From a virus, in IMG/VR virus record IMGVR_UViG_3300020468_000005, positions 1 to 64,000 of that record: a stretch of 64,000 nt of DNA. One strand, 5' to 3'. The notes below the pieces were generated by a model that had not been told where the DNA came from, searched no databases, and saw only the letters and a list, made by a program, of their open reading frames with translations. This document shows, one piece after another, positions 1-8,273 of this stretch. How positions within the stretch are numbered: position 1 is the stretch's first letter; each line of letters opens with the position of its first letter. The position numbers and the translations under genes were made by a program.

Positions 1-1473
1 CTAAGAAGACCAAGTATCCTGAGATCTGGTAACCATACATTTGAATATGTTGGTTATGGTCCTGGTAACTATTCAACTGGTCTACCTTCAGTACAAAACA
101 GAGTTCTAACTGAGCAAGAGATACTTATATCACAGTCACAAAAAGAAAATGGTGGTATCGCATTCTACTCTGGACTTAACAGTAATGGTGACTTGTTTAT
201 TGGTAACACTAAGATTAGTTCTGTTACTGGTGAGGAAGCAAACCTTGATACTCCTACCTTATCAATCGTTGGTGAAACTACAAACTTACGTCCTACATTT
301 GATGAGATCATTGTTAGAGATAAAATCACTGTTGAATCTAATACACTTGAAACTGAGGTTAGAGGTAAGTTAAGAGTACTTAACGAAGCATCTATTGAAA
401 ATAAGTTAACTGTTGATGATATTACTATTGGTGGTACAAACGAATCATCTAAGAACATTGACGTATTTGGATCAGCTCCAACTGCATCTGATGTTGGTGA
501 CGTTGGTGACTGGAAATTACTAGAGAGTATTACCAGAGGAGGGCACTTAGGTTTCTATTACACTGGTGGTGAGTGGGTCAAATTTGGATTAACTGATACT
601 GGTAACATGTCAGTTACTGGTGGTAGTGGTACTGGTGATAGTACAGGTGATTTAGAATTTAACAACGGACTTGGAGTAAAAATTAATGGCACTGGTACAT
701 TCCAAATAGGTACAGGTGATTTAACTACAGGTGGTAACATCATAGGTGGTAACAATATTACTCTTACTGGTGATATTCAAGTAAATGGCGGTGACATCAC
801 AACGAACCAGTCAACGTTTAATATCGTAAATAACACAGCAACAACAATTAATTTTGGTGGTGCAGGTACTAATATTACTATTGGTGCTACTACTGGTACT
901 ACAACCATAAGAAACGACTTGTCTTTGACAGGTGGTTTAACAATCGGTAATAACCTCACAGTTGGTTCATCTAATGTAATCTCCGATGCAAGTGGAACTG
1001 CTACATTAAAAAATATTGATGCTATAGATGCTACTACTGAAGCTACTATAGAATCTGCAATCGACACACTTGGCAACTTAACTTCAGCCTCATCCTTGAG
1101 CACAGTTGGCACAATCACTACTGGTACATGGAACGCAACTACTATCAGTAGGAGCAAGGGTGGAACTGGTATAGATACATCAACTCTCTCTAATGGACAG
1201 TTACTTATTGGTTCTGCTAGTGGATTTGCAAAAGCAACGTTGGGTAATTCAACAGGTATCAGTATCACTAATGGATCTAACTCTATTACTATAAACAATA
1301 CTGGTGTTACATCATTCGCTAATCCTTCAGGATTCTATGATGGATCTGTTAACTCAACAACTGGTGGAGTCACATTCACTATTGGTACAGGATCAAATGC
1401 ATATGGTAGAAGATATATAAGTCAAAGTTCACCTTCGGGTGGTTCAAATGGAGATATTTGGTATAGGTATTAA
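1..1473 (+). CDS. Long tail fibre protein, C-terminal part (5' end outside window)
   Basis: The frame is open from the first base to a TAA at 1471-1473, so this is the last 490 residues of a longer protein. It begins with a segment containing HTFEYVGYGPGNYSTGLP and then FYSGLNSNGDLFIGN, which I associate with the middle of long cyanophage fibre/structural proteins. A Gly/Thr/Asn-rich repetitive region follows, with many TTGG, TGT and GGTG strings typical of trimeric beta-structured fibre shafts. The C-terminus ends in GDIWYRY. It probably forms a distal tail fibre or host-contact appendage. It sits directly upstream of a glycine-rich adhesin, 2 nt away. The gene that starts at 57678 is the same general type, so the genome carries at least two such long fibres. 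Fibre role is confident; the exact fibre is unknown. Confidence 0.8.
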   Translation, partial: LRRPSILRSGNHTFEYVGYGPGNYSTGLPSVQNRVLTEQEILISQSQKENGGIAFYSGLNSNGDLFIGNTKISSVTGEEANLDTPTLSIVGETTNLRPTFDEIIVRDKITVESNTLETEVRGKLRVLNEASIENKLTVDDITIGGTNESSKNIDVFGSAPTASDVGDVGDWKLLESITRGGHLGFYYTGGEWVKFGLTDTGNMSVTGGSGTGDSTGDLEFNNGLGVKINGTGTFQIGTGDLTTGGNIIGGNNITLTGDIQVNGGDITTNQSTFNIVNNTATTINFGGAGTNITIGATTGTTTIRNDLSLTGGLTIGNNLTVGSSNVISDASGTATLKNIDAIDATTEATIESAIDTLGNLTSASSLSTVGTITTGTWNATTISRSKGGTGIDTSTLSNGQLLIGSASGFAKATLGNSTGISITNGSNSITINNTGVTSFANPSGFYDGSVNSTTGGVTFTIGTGSNAYGRRYISQSSPSGGSNGDIWYRY

Positions 1474-1475
1474 TT

Positions 1476-2495
1476 ATGACACTTCCTTATAATTCCGCTG
1501 TAGCTAATCAACTTGGCGATCAGGGAAAACTAGTAATGGTAAAGGATCAGGATGAATGGCGATATGCTGATCGTGTCTGGGCTAAAGAATCTAACTCATG
1601 GCGTGAAGTAGAAAGAGTATATGTAAAAGATAGTGGAACATGGCGAGAGGTAGGAAAGTATGACATCTATCGTTTTCGGTTTGATCTGAATAGTAATAAT
1701 CAAGGATCTGGAGCTAACTATAATTATAGGATGCTTAATCCCTCTGTAAATAGTAGCAATGATGATCTATACACTGGATCAGCAAATACAAATACTTATT
1801 GGAGTCTATCAACTGCACTAACTACTGTGAGTCCTTGGAGTGGTTCAGATCCTGTAATTGGTGTTGTTTACGTAAACTCTAGTCAAAGAAATTTAAGAAT
1901 AGATACCTTACCTTCAGGTTCTAGAGTTGTGTTGCACATATATGGCAACAGAAGAATTATGGGTAGAGGTGGAAATGGTGGAAATGGAAGTCAGTCACAC
2001 GCTGCTGGTGGTAATGGTGCTAATGGACAAACTGCATTATATGCTAGAGGTAGTGGAGCTGGACAAGTATTATTAGTCAACTACGGTCAGATTGCTGGCG
2101 GTGGTGGAGGAGGTGGAGGTGGCCGTGGAGGTCAATGCGTCTACAACCAAAACACTCAGAAATCATGTATGAAAGGTAGTCAATGCCCTGTTACATATCA
2201 AAACTTCTCCCAAGAACAAGGTGGAGGAGGTGGCGGTGGTGCTGGATATCCTGGTGGGTCAGGTGGATCGGGTGATCCAAATGGTCAAAATGGAAACCAA
2301 AGTGGTGCAGGAAGTGGTGGTGGAAACCAAAGTTGTAACGCTCAAGATGGTAGAAATGGTGGTAATTTTGGACAAAATGGACAAACAAAATCAGGAACTG
2401 CAGGTTCTGCTGGTAGTGCAGGTGCTGCAATTGATGGAGTATCTAACATAAATAAAATTGTAAGTGGAACAATCACGGGACCCCAGACAAACTAA
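1476..2495 (+). CDS. Glycine-rich tail-fibre tip adhesin
   Basis: 339 residues. Residues about 25-55 hold three similar Trp-centred units (EWRYADRVW, SWREVERVY, TWREVGKY), probably an attachment or folding segment. After a mixed beta-type domain, the C-terminal half has poly-glycine blocks (nine Gly in a row near residue 213, further blocks near 250 and 265) separated by short variable segments. This alternation resembles the receptor-binding adhesins at T-even fibre tips (gp38-like), where Gly-rich strands form a polyglycine-II lattice displaying variable loops; that comparison is inference. Four cysteines (three within 16 residues in the first loop, one later) are unusual. It starts 2 nt after the fibre stop, and its own stop overlaps the next ATG. 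Confidence 0.75.
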   Translation: MTLPYNSAVANQLGDQGKLVMVKDQDEWRYADRVWAKESNSWREVERVYVKDSGTWREVGKYDIYRFRFDLNSNNQGSGANYNYRMLNPSVNSSNDDLYTGSANTNTYWSLSTALTTVSPWSGSDPVIGVVYVNSSQRNLRIDTLPSGSRVVLHIYGNRRIMGRGGNGGNGSQSHAAGGNGANGQTALYARGSGAGQVLLVNYGQIAGGGGGGGGGRGGQCVYNQNTQKSCMKGSQCPVTYQNFSQEQGGGGGGGAGYPGGSGGSGDPNGQNGNQSGAGSGGGNQSCNAQDGRNGGNFGQNGQTKSGTAGSAGSAGAAIDGVSNINKIVSGTITGPQTN

Positions 2496-2992
2496 TGACT
2501 GAATCTATAGAAAATATTGACCCGCAGTTTAGACTGGATGCTGAGGTATCTCCAGTATATAAATGCACAAATTATAACGCAGAAGAGAGATCTTTTGAGG
2601 TATATTATAATGATGGACTATTAAAGAACGATGAGTGGTATGGTCCTATCATGATGGATTTGGATAACATGGATCCAGAAGAAGTAACTCCATTAAGATT
2701 TCAAATTGCTGAAGTGGTATATCAAGCAGTAGAGAATAGCAAGTTAGTTGAGACTGATATGTCTGGTAGTTTGGTTGCACTCAATGCTATAATGGATACA
2801 GAGCAATCAGTTCCTATGATTGAATTAATGAAACATCATGAAGCAAAAGCAAAAGCAAATCCACAAGGAATTGATCCTATTGCAAATGCTATAAATGCAA
2901 CGCAGGTGATTAACGTTTACAATGAAGATGATTTTGATCTACAATTTGAAGCACTAACACAGGCACTAGCAGAAGAAGATGCAGAGGGGTAA
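2495..2992 (+). CDS. Acidic hypothetical protein downstream of fibre adhesin
   Basis: 165 residues, acidic, no membrane segment. The ATG shares its first base with the stop of the adhesin gene, so the two are translationally coupled. The sequence is helical-looking in the C-terminal half, with an Ala/Lys-rich stretch (KHHEAKAKANPQGIDP). I do not recognise a family. Its place behind a fibre adhesin fits a fibre-assembly chaperone, as T4 gp38 or gp57A are for fibres, but nothing in the sequence proves this. Confidence 0.7.
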   Translation: MTESIENIDPQFRLDAEVSPVYKCTNYNAEERSFEVYYNDGLLKNDEWYGPIMMDLDNMDPEEVTPLRFQIAEVVYQAVENSKLVETDMSGSLVALNAIMDTEQSVPMIELMKHHEAKAKANPQGIDPIANAINATQVINVYNEDDFDLQFEALTQALAEEDAEG

Positions 2993-2995
2993 TAA

Positions 2996-3715
2996 ATGTA
3001 TCAATTTGCAGAGACACAAGATTCAAGGATAGCACACTATTCTTTTGGTAGAAGCATAACACAATTTGGTATGACTGTATTCAGTACAACTGATGCACGT
3101 CAAGGTAAAAAAATATTTGGCAATGATCCTGACCCATTTAAGGAAATACCTCTAATCACACAGAGTGATGTGGTACAGGAGCATATTGATAATAATCCTA
3201 AAGGTATAGTTGCTGCTCATGAAGATGAAGTAAGGGAATGTGGTAAGTATTTACAAGTACATCATAGAACAGTAATGTTCGGAAGCACATGGAAGAGTGA
3301 CAGTTTAAGACCTGCACACCGATCATTGCTTTATCATAACGGAGCATATACTCATTTTAGATTCTGTGGTCTTGCAAGGATGGTATCTCAAGAAGAACAT
3401 GGTATCGCATCATGTCAAGGTTATGAAGATTTACATGCCACTAACAGGAGAGTGCATTTCTATGAGGAGAGTGGAGCCTTTACACCAACAGGAAAAGGTA
3501 GTATAATAGTACCAATGCACGATTGTTGGTTTCATCAACAGAAATTAATACAGCATTTCCCATATCCAGTATCAGTTGATCACACAGTTCAAATAACAGT
3601 AGAGAAACCTACATTAATAATTGAATTCACAAGAGAAGAACCTGATGTTGCAGAATTTGCTAGGACATGGTTACAACAAGTAGAAGACGGACTTATTGAA
3701 ATTATTGATAGATGA
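2996..3715 (+). CDS. Hypothetical protein, first of two tandem paralogues
   Basis: 239 residues. It shares an arrangement with the next gene: an early FGNDPDPFKEIP segment (FGDDPEEHKTYI in the neighbour), a central block with a VMFGSTW...H..LLYH...HFRFCG pattern (LLFTEGIW...H..LRYK...SFRISG there), and a late LIIEFTREEP block (YLIEFTNEP there) followed by a helical tail ending in IEIIDR (IEVFER there). These conserved positions show the two are paralogues. Function is unknown. The many His residues could suggest a metal site but no known motif is visible. It lies between fibre genes and small early genes, so an attachment- or fibre-related role is possible. It overlaps the next gene by 4 bp. 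Confidence 0.75.
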   Translation: MYQFAETQDSRIAHYSFGRSITQFGMTVFSTTDARQGKKIFGNDPDPFKEIPLITQSDVVQEHIDNNPKGIVAAHEDEVRECGKYLQVHHRTVMFGSTWKSDSLRPAHRSLLYHNGAYTHFRFCGLARMVSQEEHGIASCQGYEDLHATNRRVHFYEESGAFTPTGKGSIIVPMHDCWFHQQKLIQHFPYPVSVDHTVQITVEKPTLIIEFTREEPDVAEFARTWLQQVEDGLIEIIDR

Positions 3716-4380
3716 GTAAATCATACACTGTAACTGATTCTTTCGAGGATTTTACAGTTTTATATCATAGAGGATGTGACCAAGGTTTCAAATTCTTTGG
3801 TGACGATCCAGAAGAACACAAGACATACATAAAACAACCGCACATTGATATGGTCAATACGATCATACCTGATTGGATGGACATTCCTACTGAATTTCTT
3901 ACCCATTTTTATATGCATAGTAGATGTTTACTGTTTACTGAGGGTATATGGATGAGTGAAACAGCAAGACATCCGCATTACTTACGTTATAAACCAGGAA
4001 CTAACGTAAGTTTTCGTATATCTGGGATTACTAGGTTCACATCATTGACCGAAGGTGGTAGTGCTCTCTGTGTTGGTATCAATCCTGATGCCAAAACTAT
4101 ACCAAATTTACGCAGACATGTGCAGAAAGTGGATAGTACTATGCATTTTATGCCTATCAGCACTGATTCTATATTCATCGCTACGGAGAATGCTACATTT
4201 GGTAACATAGAATTACCAATGGGTGCACCTAGACGCTTGAAAAATGATTTTGATGTGCTAGAATTTGAAAAACCAGGTTATCTGATAGAATTTACTAACG
4301 AACCAATGAACCTAGAGGATGAATTAGTCAACTATATCCACCAATATATTGAAGGTAAGATTGAGGTGTTTGAGCGATGA
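3712..4380 (+). CDS. Hypothetical protein, second of two tandem paralogues
   Basis: 222 residues. It is a diverged tandem duplicate of the upstream gene, with the shared blocks FGDDPEE, LLFTEGIW and YLIEFTNEP in the same order and a similar end (GKIEVFER against GLIEIIDR). The ATG overlaps the upstream stop and its own stop overlaps the next ATG, so the three genes form one translationally coupled set. No family recognised. Confidence 0.75.
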   Translation: MSKSYTVTDSFEDFTVLYHRGCDQGFKFFGDDPEEHKTYIKQPHIDMVNTIIPDWMDIPTEFLTHFYMHSRCLLFTEGIWMSETARHPHYLRYKPGTNVSFRISGITRFTSLTEGGSALCVGINPDAKTIPNLRRHVQKVDSTMHFMPISTDSIFIATENATFGNIELPMGAPRRLKNDFDVLEFEKPGYLIEFTNEPMNLEDELVNYIHQYIEGKIEVFER

Positions 4381-4706
4381 TGGAGTTTCGTGATGGGTTC
4401 ACACCCAACTGGCAAGAGAACGTAGGTCTACCATGGAATGAATACAAGCTCTTAGAACGTGATAAGTTTGAAGAGTTGGTTACTATGATGATAGATGCAT
4501 ACCCAGAGCATGAACTAACAGAGTGGTTGAAGCGTGGTTTCTGCATGAACGAGTGTGATTCTACTATTGCATTCAAATCTCTGGAAGGTACACGCACTTT
4601 AAATCATCATCTTGCAATATGGGATGAGGAAGATGCGGACTGTTACGATAGTTATTGGAATGAAGTTGATGATAGCATAGACTGGGATGATGATTGGGAT
4701 GAGTAG
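4377..4706 (+). CDS. Small acidic hypothetical protein
   Basis: 109 residues ending in a strongly acidic, Trp-containing tail (SIDWDDDWDE). It begins inside the stop codon of the preceding paralogue (ATGA overlap) and is the last gene of this run before a promoter. The acidic tail could mimic nucleic acid or bind a basic partner; this is speculative. No family recognised. Confidence 0.65.
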   Translation: MMEFRDGFTPNWQENVGLPWNEYKLLERDKFEELVTMMIDAYPEHELTEWLKRGFCMNECDSTIAFKSLEGTRTLNHHLAIWDEEDADCYDSYWNEVDDSIDWDDDWDE

Positions 4707-4731
4707 ACACTTAAATTAGTGTACACATAGG

Positions 4732-4760
4732 TTGCATATGCAGAGAATATGTTGTATACT
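4732..4760 (+). promoter_or_regulatory. Sigma70-like early promoter
   Basis: TTGCAT (4732-4737), 17 nt, TATACT (4755-4760). It lies in the only non-coding gap between the fibre-side genes and the next gene, and points at the gene starting at 4785. Spacing is ideal for host sigma70-type RNA polymerase. Confidence 0.65.
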
Positions 4761-4784
4761 TATAGTATACACATCAGGAGACAC

Positions 4785-5270
4785 ATGACAGTAGCAACCG
4801 CACCTGCAACACTCGAAGAAAGAGTACAAGGTTGGGCAGACGATCTATGTGCAGCATTAGATCTAAACTTCAAGCATCAATCAATCAGAATGCATGAGAG
4901 AGAATTAGCAGATGAGAGATCATTTGAGGACTATCACAAGGAGCAACTAGATAAGATCGCTCTAGGTACTGCTAACCTAAACAGATTTGTTAAGTACACA
5001 GGTCGCAAGTACATCAAGATCGTTATGCAAGAGTTTGGCAGACACGAGACAGAGTACAAGGACAGCAGTGTTCATGCATTTATAGATAAGAAGACAGGTC
5101 AGGTGTATATGCCTGCAGGTTATAATGCACCAACACTAACAGGTAAGTATCCAGTAAGATGGGACTTAAGAATCATCAAGGATAGAGAGTATATCCTTAA
5201 TCCAATCAACTGCACATGGTCAGGTGGTTATCTTTACGACAGATCAACATTACCTACCAAGTACGTTTAA
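4785..5270 (+). CDS. Conserved-type phage hypothetical protein, early expressed
   Basis: 161 residues. I chose ATG 4785 rather than an in-frame alternative at 4749: AGGAG lies 4 nt upstream at 4776-4780, and the alternative start would fall inside the promoter -10. The protein has a helical N-terminal half and a C-terminal part with HAFIDKKTGQVYMPAGYNAP and CTWSGGYLY, a pattern I associate with a small protein common in T4-like cyanophages. Function unknown. It is a single-gene transcription unit, with a sigma70-like promoter just before and a hairpin immediately after the stop, which suggests strong early expression. Confidence 0.8.
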   Translation: MTVATAPATLEERVQGWADDLCAALDLNFKHQSIRMHERELADERSFEDYHKEQLDKIALGTANLNRFVKYTGRKYIKIVMQEFGRHETEYKDSSVHAFIDKKTGQVYMPAGYNAPTLTGKYPVRWDLRIIKDREYILNPINCTWSGGYLYDRSTLPTKYV

Positions 5271-5295
5271 GACCCCACAAGGGGTCTCTGACCCC
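5269..5295 (+). terminator. GC-rich hairpin after early gene
   Basis: AGACCCC-ACAA-GGGGTCT (stem 5270-5276 with 5281-5287) directly follows the stop codon. GGGGTC can also pair with a second GACCCC at 5290-5295, giving two mutually exclusive hairpins. There is no long T-tract, so termination may be partial or the hairpin may protect the mRNA 3' end. Confidence 0.5.
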
Positions 5296-5313
5296 TTCTA
5301 GCACAGTAGAAAC

Positions 5314-5571
5314 ATGCCAGTATATAGAGACTACGAAATTAGACTTAATCTTAATGAACTAATAGAACACAGGATTCCAACCTGTGATTTGTTGCATCCA
5401 GACCACTGCTTAACTGAAAGTCAAGTGGCACAGATAGCACATGATATTAATATGGATTTAGATCTACATCCCATATATCATCAAATAGATGATCACATCA
5501 TGCGTTATGTTAAAGCAGCAGGTATTGACAATACAGATCATTGGGTAGAACCTAGACTAGAAGACCTATGA
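5314..5571 (+). CDS. Small hypothetical protein
   Basis: 85 residues, soluble, rich in His and Asp. No recognised motif. It begins a tightly overlapping set: its stop overlaps the ATG of the small membrane protein at 5568. The ribosome binding site is weak. Confidence 0.6.
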   Translation: MPVYRDYEIRLNLNELIEHRIPTCDLLHPDHCLTESQVAQIAHDINMDLDLHPIYHQIDDHIMRYVKAAGIDNTDHWVEPRLEDL

Positions 5572-5714
5572 TGAAACTCGTTGAGTACATAGTTATAGTA
5601 GGAATGGTAGTATTCTTAGGATTTGTATTTTTATATGAGTTGATAGATCTGTTTTTGGTCAGACCTATCTATCAAAGGTTCTTTAAAAAGAAAAAAAGGA
5701 GGAGAAGGCGATGA
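5568..5714 (+). CDS. Tiny membrane protein with polybasic tail
   Basis: 48 residues (a second in-frame ATG is at 5571). One hydrophobic segment spans about residues 5-30 (VEYIVIVGMVVFLGFVFLYE), followed by a C-terminal tail of four Lys and five Arg in a row. The layout predicts a single-pass inner-membrane protein with a cytoplasmic basic tail. The codons for the tail (aaaaaggaggagaagg) also supply the strong Shine-Dalgarno of the next gene. The ATG overlaps the preceding stop and the stop overlaps the next ATG. Function unknown. Confidence 0.65.
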   Translation: MMKLVEYIVIVGMVVFLGFVFLYELIDLFLVRPIYQRFFKKKKRRRRR

Positions 5715-5914
5715 ATGACATAACCATATTCATATTTGGTCTTAGTTTTGCAGCAGTTGTTGGTGCAACGTTCGCATTTATGTGGAAGATGACAGGTGCT
5801 GTATTAGAAGATGTGAATAAACCACGGAAACCACAGAGAACAGTGCATCCAGAGATGAAAGATGTACAGAGTGGTGATGAACTATTAGTATTTAAAGCAA
5901 ACGATGACAGTTAA
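5711..5914 (+). CDS. Small single-pass membrane protein
   Basis: 67 residues: a hydrophobic segment at about 5-27 (IFIFGLSFAAVVGATFAFMW) and then a soluble tail with VHPEM and ELLVFKAND. I associate this pattern with a small protein found widely in T4-like cyanophages. Role unknown, possibly envelope modification during infection. It is preceded by AGGAGG within the upstream gene and overlaps the next gene by 11 bp. Confidence 0.75.
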   Translation: MNDITIFIFGLSFAAVVGATFAFMWKMTGAVLEDVNKPRKPQRTVHPEMKDVQSGDELLVFKANDDS

Positions 5915-6521
5915 TGTATCTCCAGTTGATAATTATGTATCACATGTATTTCCAGTAGGGATTTACGCAAAGCAAGGTATATTAGATGCGGATGAGAACG
6001 CAAAAGTGCTCTCTAAAGTGTATGATCTCCGCAAGATATTCAAAGAAGGTAATACAAAAGATTGGATGAGTGGTGCAATGTCACCTGATAATTGTTTTCA
6101 TGTCACCGACCTTACGGAGTATTTGGAGTTTAGTACGTTAATAAACAGAATATCCGATTGCGTACAAGACTTCGCACTCTACTATGGTAGTGATGAGCTT
6201 TATGAATGCACAGAATCATGGTATAATGTTTACTCAAGTGGAAGATATCAAGAGTTCCACATGCATCCTTACAATATATTCTCCGCAATATATTATGTCA
6301 AGGTACCAAATGGAGCAAATGGCACATACTTCAAGCGTCCTGATATGGGAGCGATGTTACCTCCTAAGAATAAAGTGCAACCAACTCCACTGAATCAGGA
6401 TACTTTGATAGCACCTCCGCAAGAAGGAACTGTCATAATATTCAGATCAAATTTACAACACTCGGTTCCCCCCTCGACATTTGAAGGAGATCGTGTTACA
6501 ATTGCTCTTAACTTCGCATAA
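5904..6521 (+). CDS. 2OG-Fe(II) oxygenase, TIGR02466-like
   Basis: 205 residues. The fold signature is seen as FHMHPYNIFSAIYYVK (candidate metal ligands H119/H121), a downstream IIFRSNLQHSVPP (H186), and R197 in DRVTIALNF, the expected 2-oxoglutarate-binding arginine. The family hydroxylates an unknown substrate using 2-oxoglutarate, O2 and Fe(II), and is common in marine T4-like phages. It overlaps the upstream membrane gene by 11 bp. It is one of four different 2OG-oxygenase-like genes within about 9 kb. Family confidence is good; substrate unknown. Confidence 0.85.
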   Translation: MTVNVSPVDNYVSHVFPVGIYAKQGILDADENAKVLSKVYDLRKIFKEGNTKDWMSGAMSPDNCFHVTDLTEYLEFSTLINRISDCVQDFALYYGSDELYECTESWYNVYSSGRYQEFHMHPYNIFSAIYYVKVPNGANGTYFKRPDMGAMLPPKNKVQPTPLNQDTLIAPPQEGTVIIFRSNLQHSVPPSTFEGDRVTIALNFA

Positions 6522-6524
6522 CTT

Positions 6525-6626
6525 ATGAATGGATGGTATGTAGTATTTTGGACAGTAACAAGTCTGTTCATCCTCAGATCTCTTGGTGTATTCAAACCAA
6601 GTAAAAAGAAAAAGAAAAAGAAATGA
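6525..6626 (+). CDS. Tiny membrane peptide with polylysine tail
   Basis: 33 residues: a hydrophobic N-terminal segment (WYVVFWTVTSLFILRSLGVF) and a C-terminal run of seven lysines. It starts 3 nt after the preceding stop, and its stop overlaps the next ATG. The layout repeats that of the tiny protein at 5568-5714. Too short for homology, but position and overlap support a real gene. Confidence 0.55.
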   Translation: MNGWYVVFWTVTSLFILRSLGVFKPSKKKKKKK

Positions 6627-6823
6627 GGAAACTATGGAGGATATGGGCAAAAGCACTCGGTGATAAGTCTGGTAAATCTGATAAGGAAGCAGACTTCGTT
6701 GCAATCATAAGAACCTTTATATTCCTCCAATTGATTATCACCAACTGTTTTATCGTGGGTGGAAATATACGTCATTGGAATGACCATTACGAAAGACCAC
6801 ACTACGAATTGACAGAGCAATAA
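6623..6823 (+). CDS. Small membrane-associated protein
   Basis: 66 residues with an N-terminal LWRIWAKALGDKSGKSDKEAD segment, one hydrophobic helix (residues about 27-48, IIRTFIFLQLIITNCFIVGG) and a short charged tail. I associate the sequence pattern with a widespread small cyanophage protein. Role unknown. It is the last of the 5314-6823 overlapping set. Confidence 0.75.
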   Translation: MRKLWRIWAKALGDKSGKSDKEADFVAIIRTFIFLQLIITNCFIVGGNIRHWNDHYERPHYELTEQ

Positions 6824-6843
6824 TTTGTTGCTATCATTAGACC

Positions 6844-7344
6844 ATGAACATTTTTGTTACCGATCCAGATCCAATAGTATCAGCACAGTGCTTACCTGAC
6901 AAGCATATTGTCAAAATGCCATTGGAAACATGTCAAATGCTATCCATTGTTGGTAGTGACAAATGGGGTCATGGTTTTGGTATTGTACCTAAGTTAGATG
7001 GTACACCATACAAGACAGACAAAGGTGCATTCAGGAATCACCCATGCACTATCTGGGCACAATCACATTGGACATGGTTAATCAATCATGGTCTTGCATT
7101 GTGTGCAGAGTATACTCACAGATACAATAAGGTTCACAGTTGTCAATCTAGTATCGAGTACGTTAACAATACATTCCCCCATCACGATGATTTCCCTACG
7201 AGCTATACCCGAGCCATGCCCGAACAGTTTAAATTTGACACAAGCATTAGTACTTTTACTGCTTACAAGAATTACATTGGCAGCAAACCTTGGGTTGCAT
7301 CTAATTATCTTCGTGACCCATCCAGAAAACCAAATTGGTTATGA
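6844..7344 (+). CDS. Conserved phage protein of unknown function
   Basis: 166 residues. It begins MNIFVTDPDPIVSAQCLPDKHIVKMPLETCQML and has a central HPCTIWAQSHWTWLINHGLALCAEYTHRY block. This D-(x)n-CDKHVVKM-type opening with a Trp/His-rich core is a pattern I associate with a protein family seen across tailed phages, with no function that I can name. Conserved His, Asp and Cys residues suggest an enzyme. Its stop overlaps the ATG of a DNA methyltransferase, so it may work with DNA modification. Confidence 0.7.
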   Translation: MNIFVTDPDPIVSAQCLPDKHIVKMPLETCQMLSIVGSDKWGHGFGIVPKLDGTPYKTDKGAFRNHPCTIWAQSHWTWLINHGLALCAEYTHRYNKVHSCQSSIEYVNNTFPHHDDFPTSYTRAMPEQFKFDTSISTFTAYKNYIGSKPWVASNYLRDPSRKPNWL

Positions 7345-8273
7345 ATAAGATACTGTTCGGTGACTGCCGAGAAACATTAAAGACACTTGATACTAAAGCA
7401 CGAATGTGTGTGACCTCTCCTCCTTACTATGGTTTACGTAACTATGGTAATGAAGACAATCAAATTGGAATGGAATCAACACCAGAGGAATATATTGCAC
7501 AGTTAGTGGACGTTTTTAGAAGTGTACGTGATGTGTTGACAGATGATGGTACGTTGTGGCTTAATATAGGAGATACCTATTATAACTATAGATCCGATGG
7601 AAACTATCCAAAACAGACAGTTTCTAAATCTAAACAAGACCTACCAGACTTCTCACCTGTTCGTGGTAACAAACTACAAGGACTAAAGAGTAAGGATTTG
7701 ATTGGCATCCCATGGATGTTAGCATTTGCATTACGTGCAGATGGATGGTGGTTGAGACAGGATATAATATGGCACAAACCAAATCCTATGCCAGAATCGG
7801 TTAAGGATAGATGTACCAAAGCACATGAGTACATATTTTTATTGAGCAAAAGCAAAAACTATTATTATGACAATGAAGCAATTAAAGAACCAGTCAAGCA
7901 AGACTGGGGAACGAGAGATAGATCTAAAGGGAAATATCATAATGAAGGCACAGGGTTACAGCCACATAGTGGTCTTGAGAAGTCATACACCACAAAGAAT
8001 AAACGTTCAGTATGGACAGTTACAAATAAACCGTACAAAGGAGCACATTTTGCAGTGTTCCCCCCAGACCTCATTGAACCATGTATCTTGGCAGGCAGCG
8101 GTGAGGGTGATGTAGTTTTAGATCCATTCATGGGATCAGGAACTACTGCTATGGTTGCTCGTAAACACAATCGTAACTACATTGGTTGCGAATTGCACGA
8201 GGACTATGCCAGTTTACAAACTGACCGAATAGACAGCATTCCATCCCAATTACCTGCTATACTATGGAAGTAA
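7341..8273 (+). CDS. DNA methyltransferase, TSPPY type (amino-methylating)
   Basis: 310 residues from ATG 7341, which overlaps the preceding stop; the in-frame TTG at 7335 is less likely. The catalytic motif IV is TSPPYYGLR at residues 25-33. The S-adenosylmethionine-binding motif DPFMGSGTT is at 261-269, near the C-terminus, giving the beta-class order (motif IV before motif I). The middle has WHKPNPMPESVKDR and HEYIFLLSKS, typical of this class. It transfers a methyl group to N4 of cytosine or N6 of adenine; TSPPY favours N4-cytosine but does not settle it. It probably protects phage DNA from host nucleases. No partner restriction enzyme is fused; a candidate nuclease lies at 12613. Confidence 0.9.
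   Translation: MNKILFGDCRETLKTLDTKARMCVTSPPYYGLRNYGNEDNQIGMESTPEEYIAQLVDVFRSVRDVLTDDGTLWLNIGDTYYNYRSDGNYPKQTVSKSKQDLPDFSPVRGNKLQGLKSKDLIGIPWMLAFALRADGWWLRQDIIWHKPNPMPESVKDRCTKAHEYIFLLSKSKNYYYDNEAIKEPVKQDWGTRDRSKGKYHNEGTGLQPHSGLEKSYTTKNKRSVWTVTNKPYKGAHFAVFPPDLIEPCILAGSGEGDVVLDPFMGSGTTAMVARKHNRNYIGCELHEDYASLQTDRIDSIPSQLPAILWK

Noticed and set aside
777-1298. A 173-residue minus-strand open frame inside the first fibre gene.
   Set aside because: It is the antisense shadow of a low-complexity Thr/Gly/Asn-rich coding region, with a Val/Pro-rich composition and no ribosome binding site.
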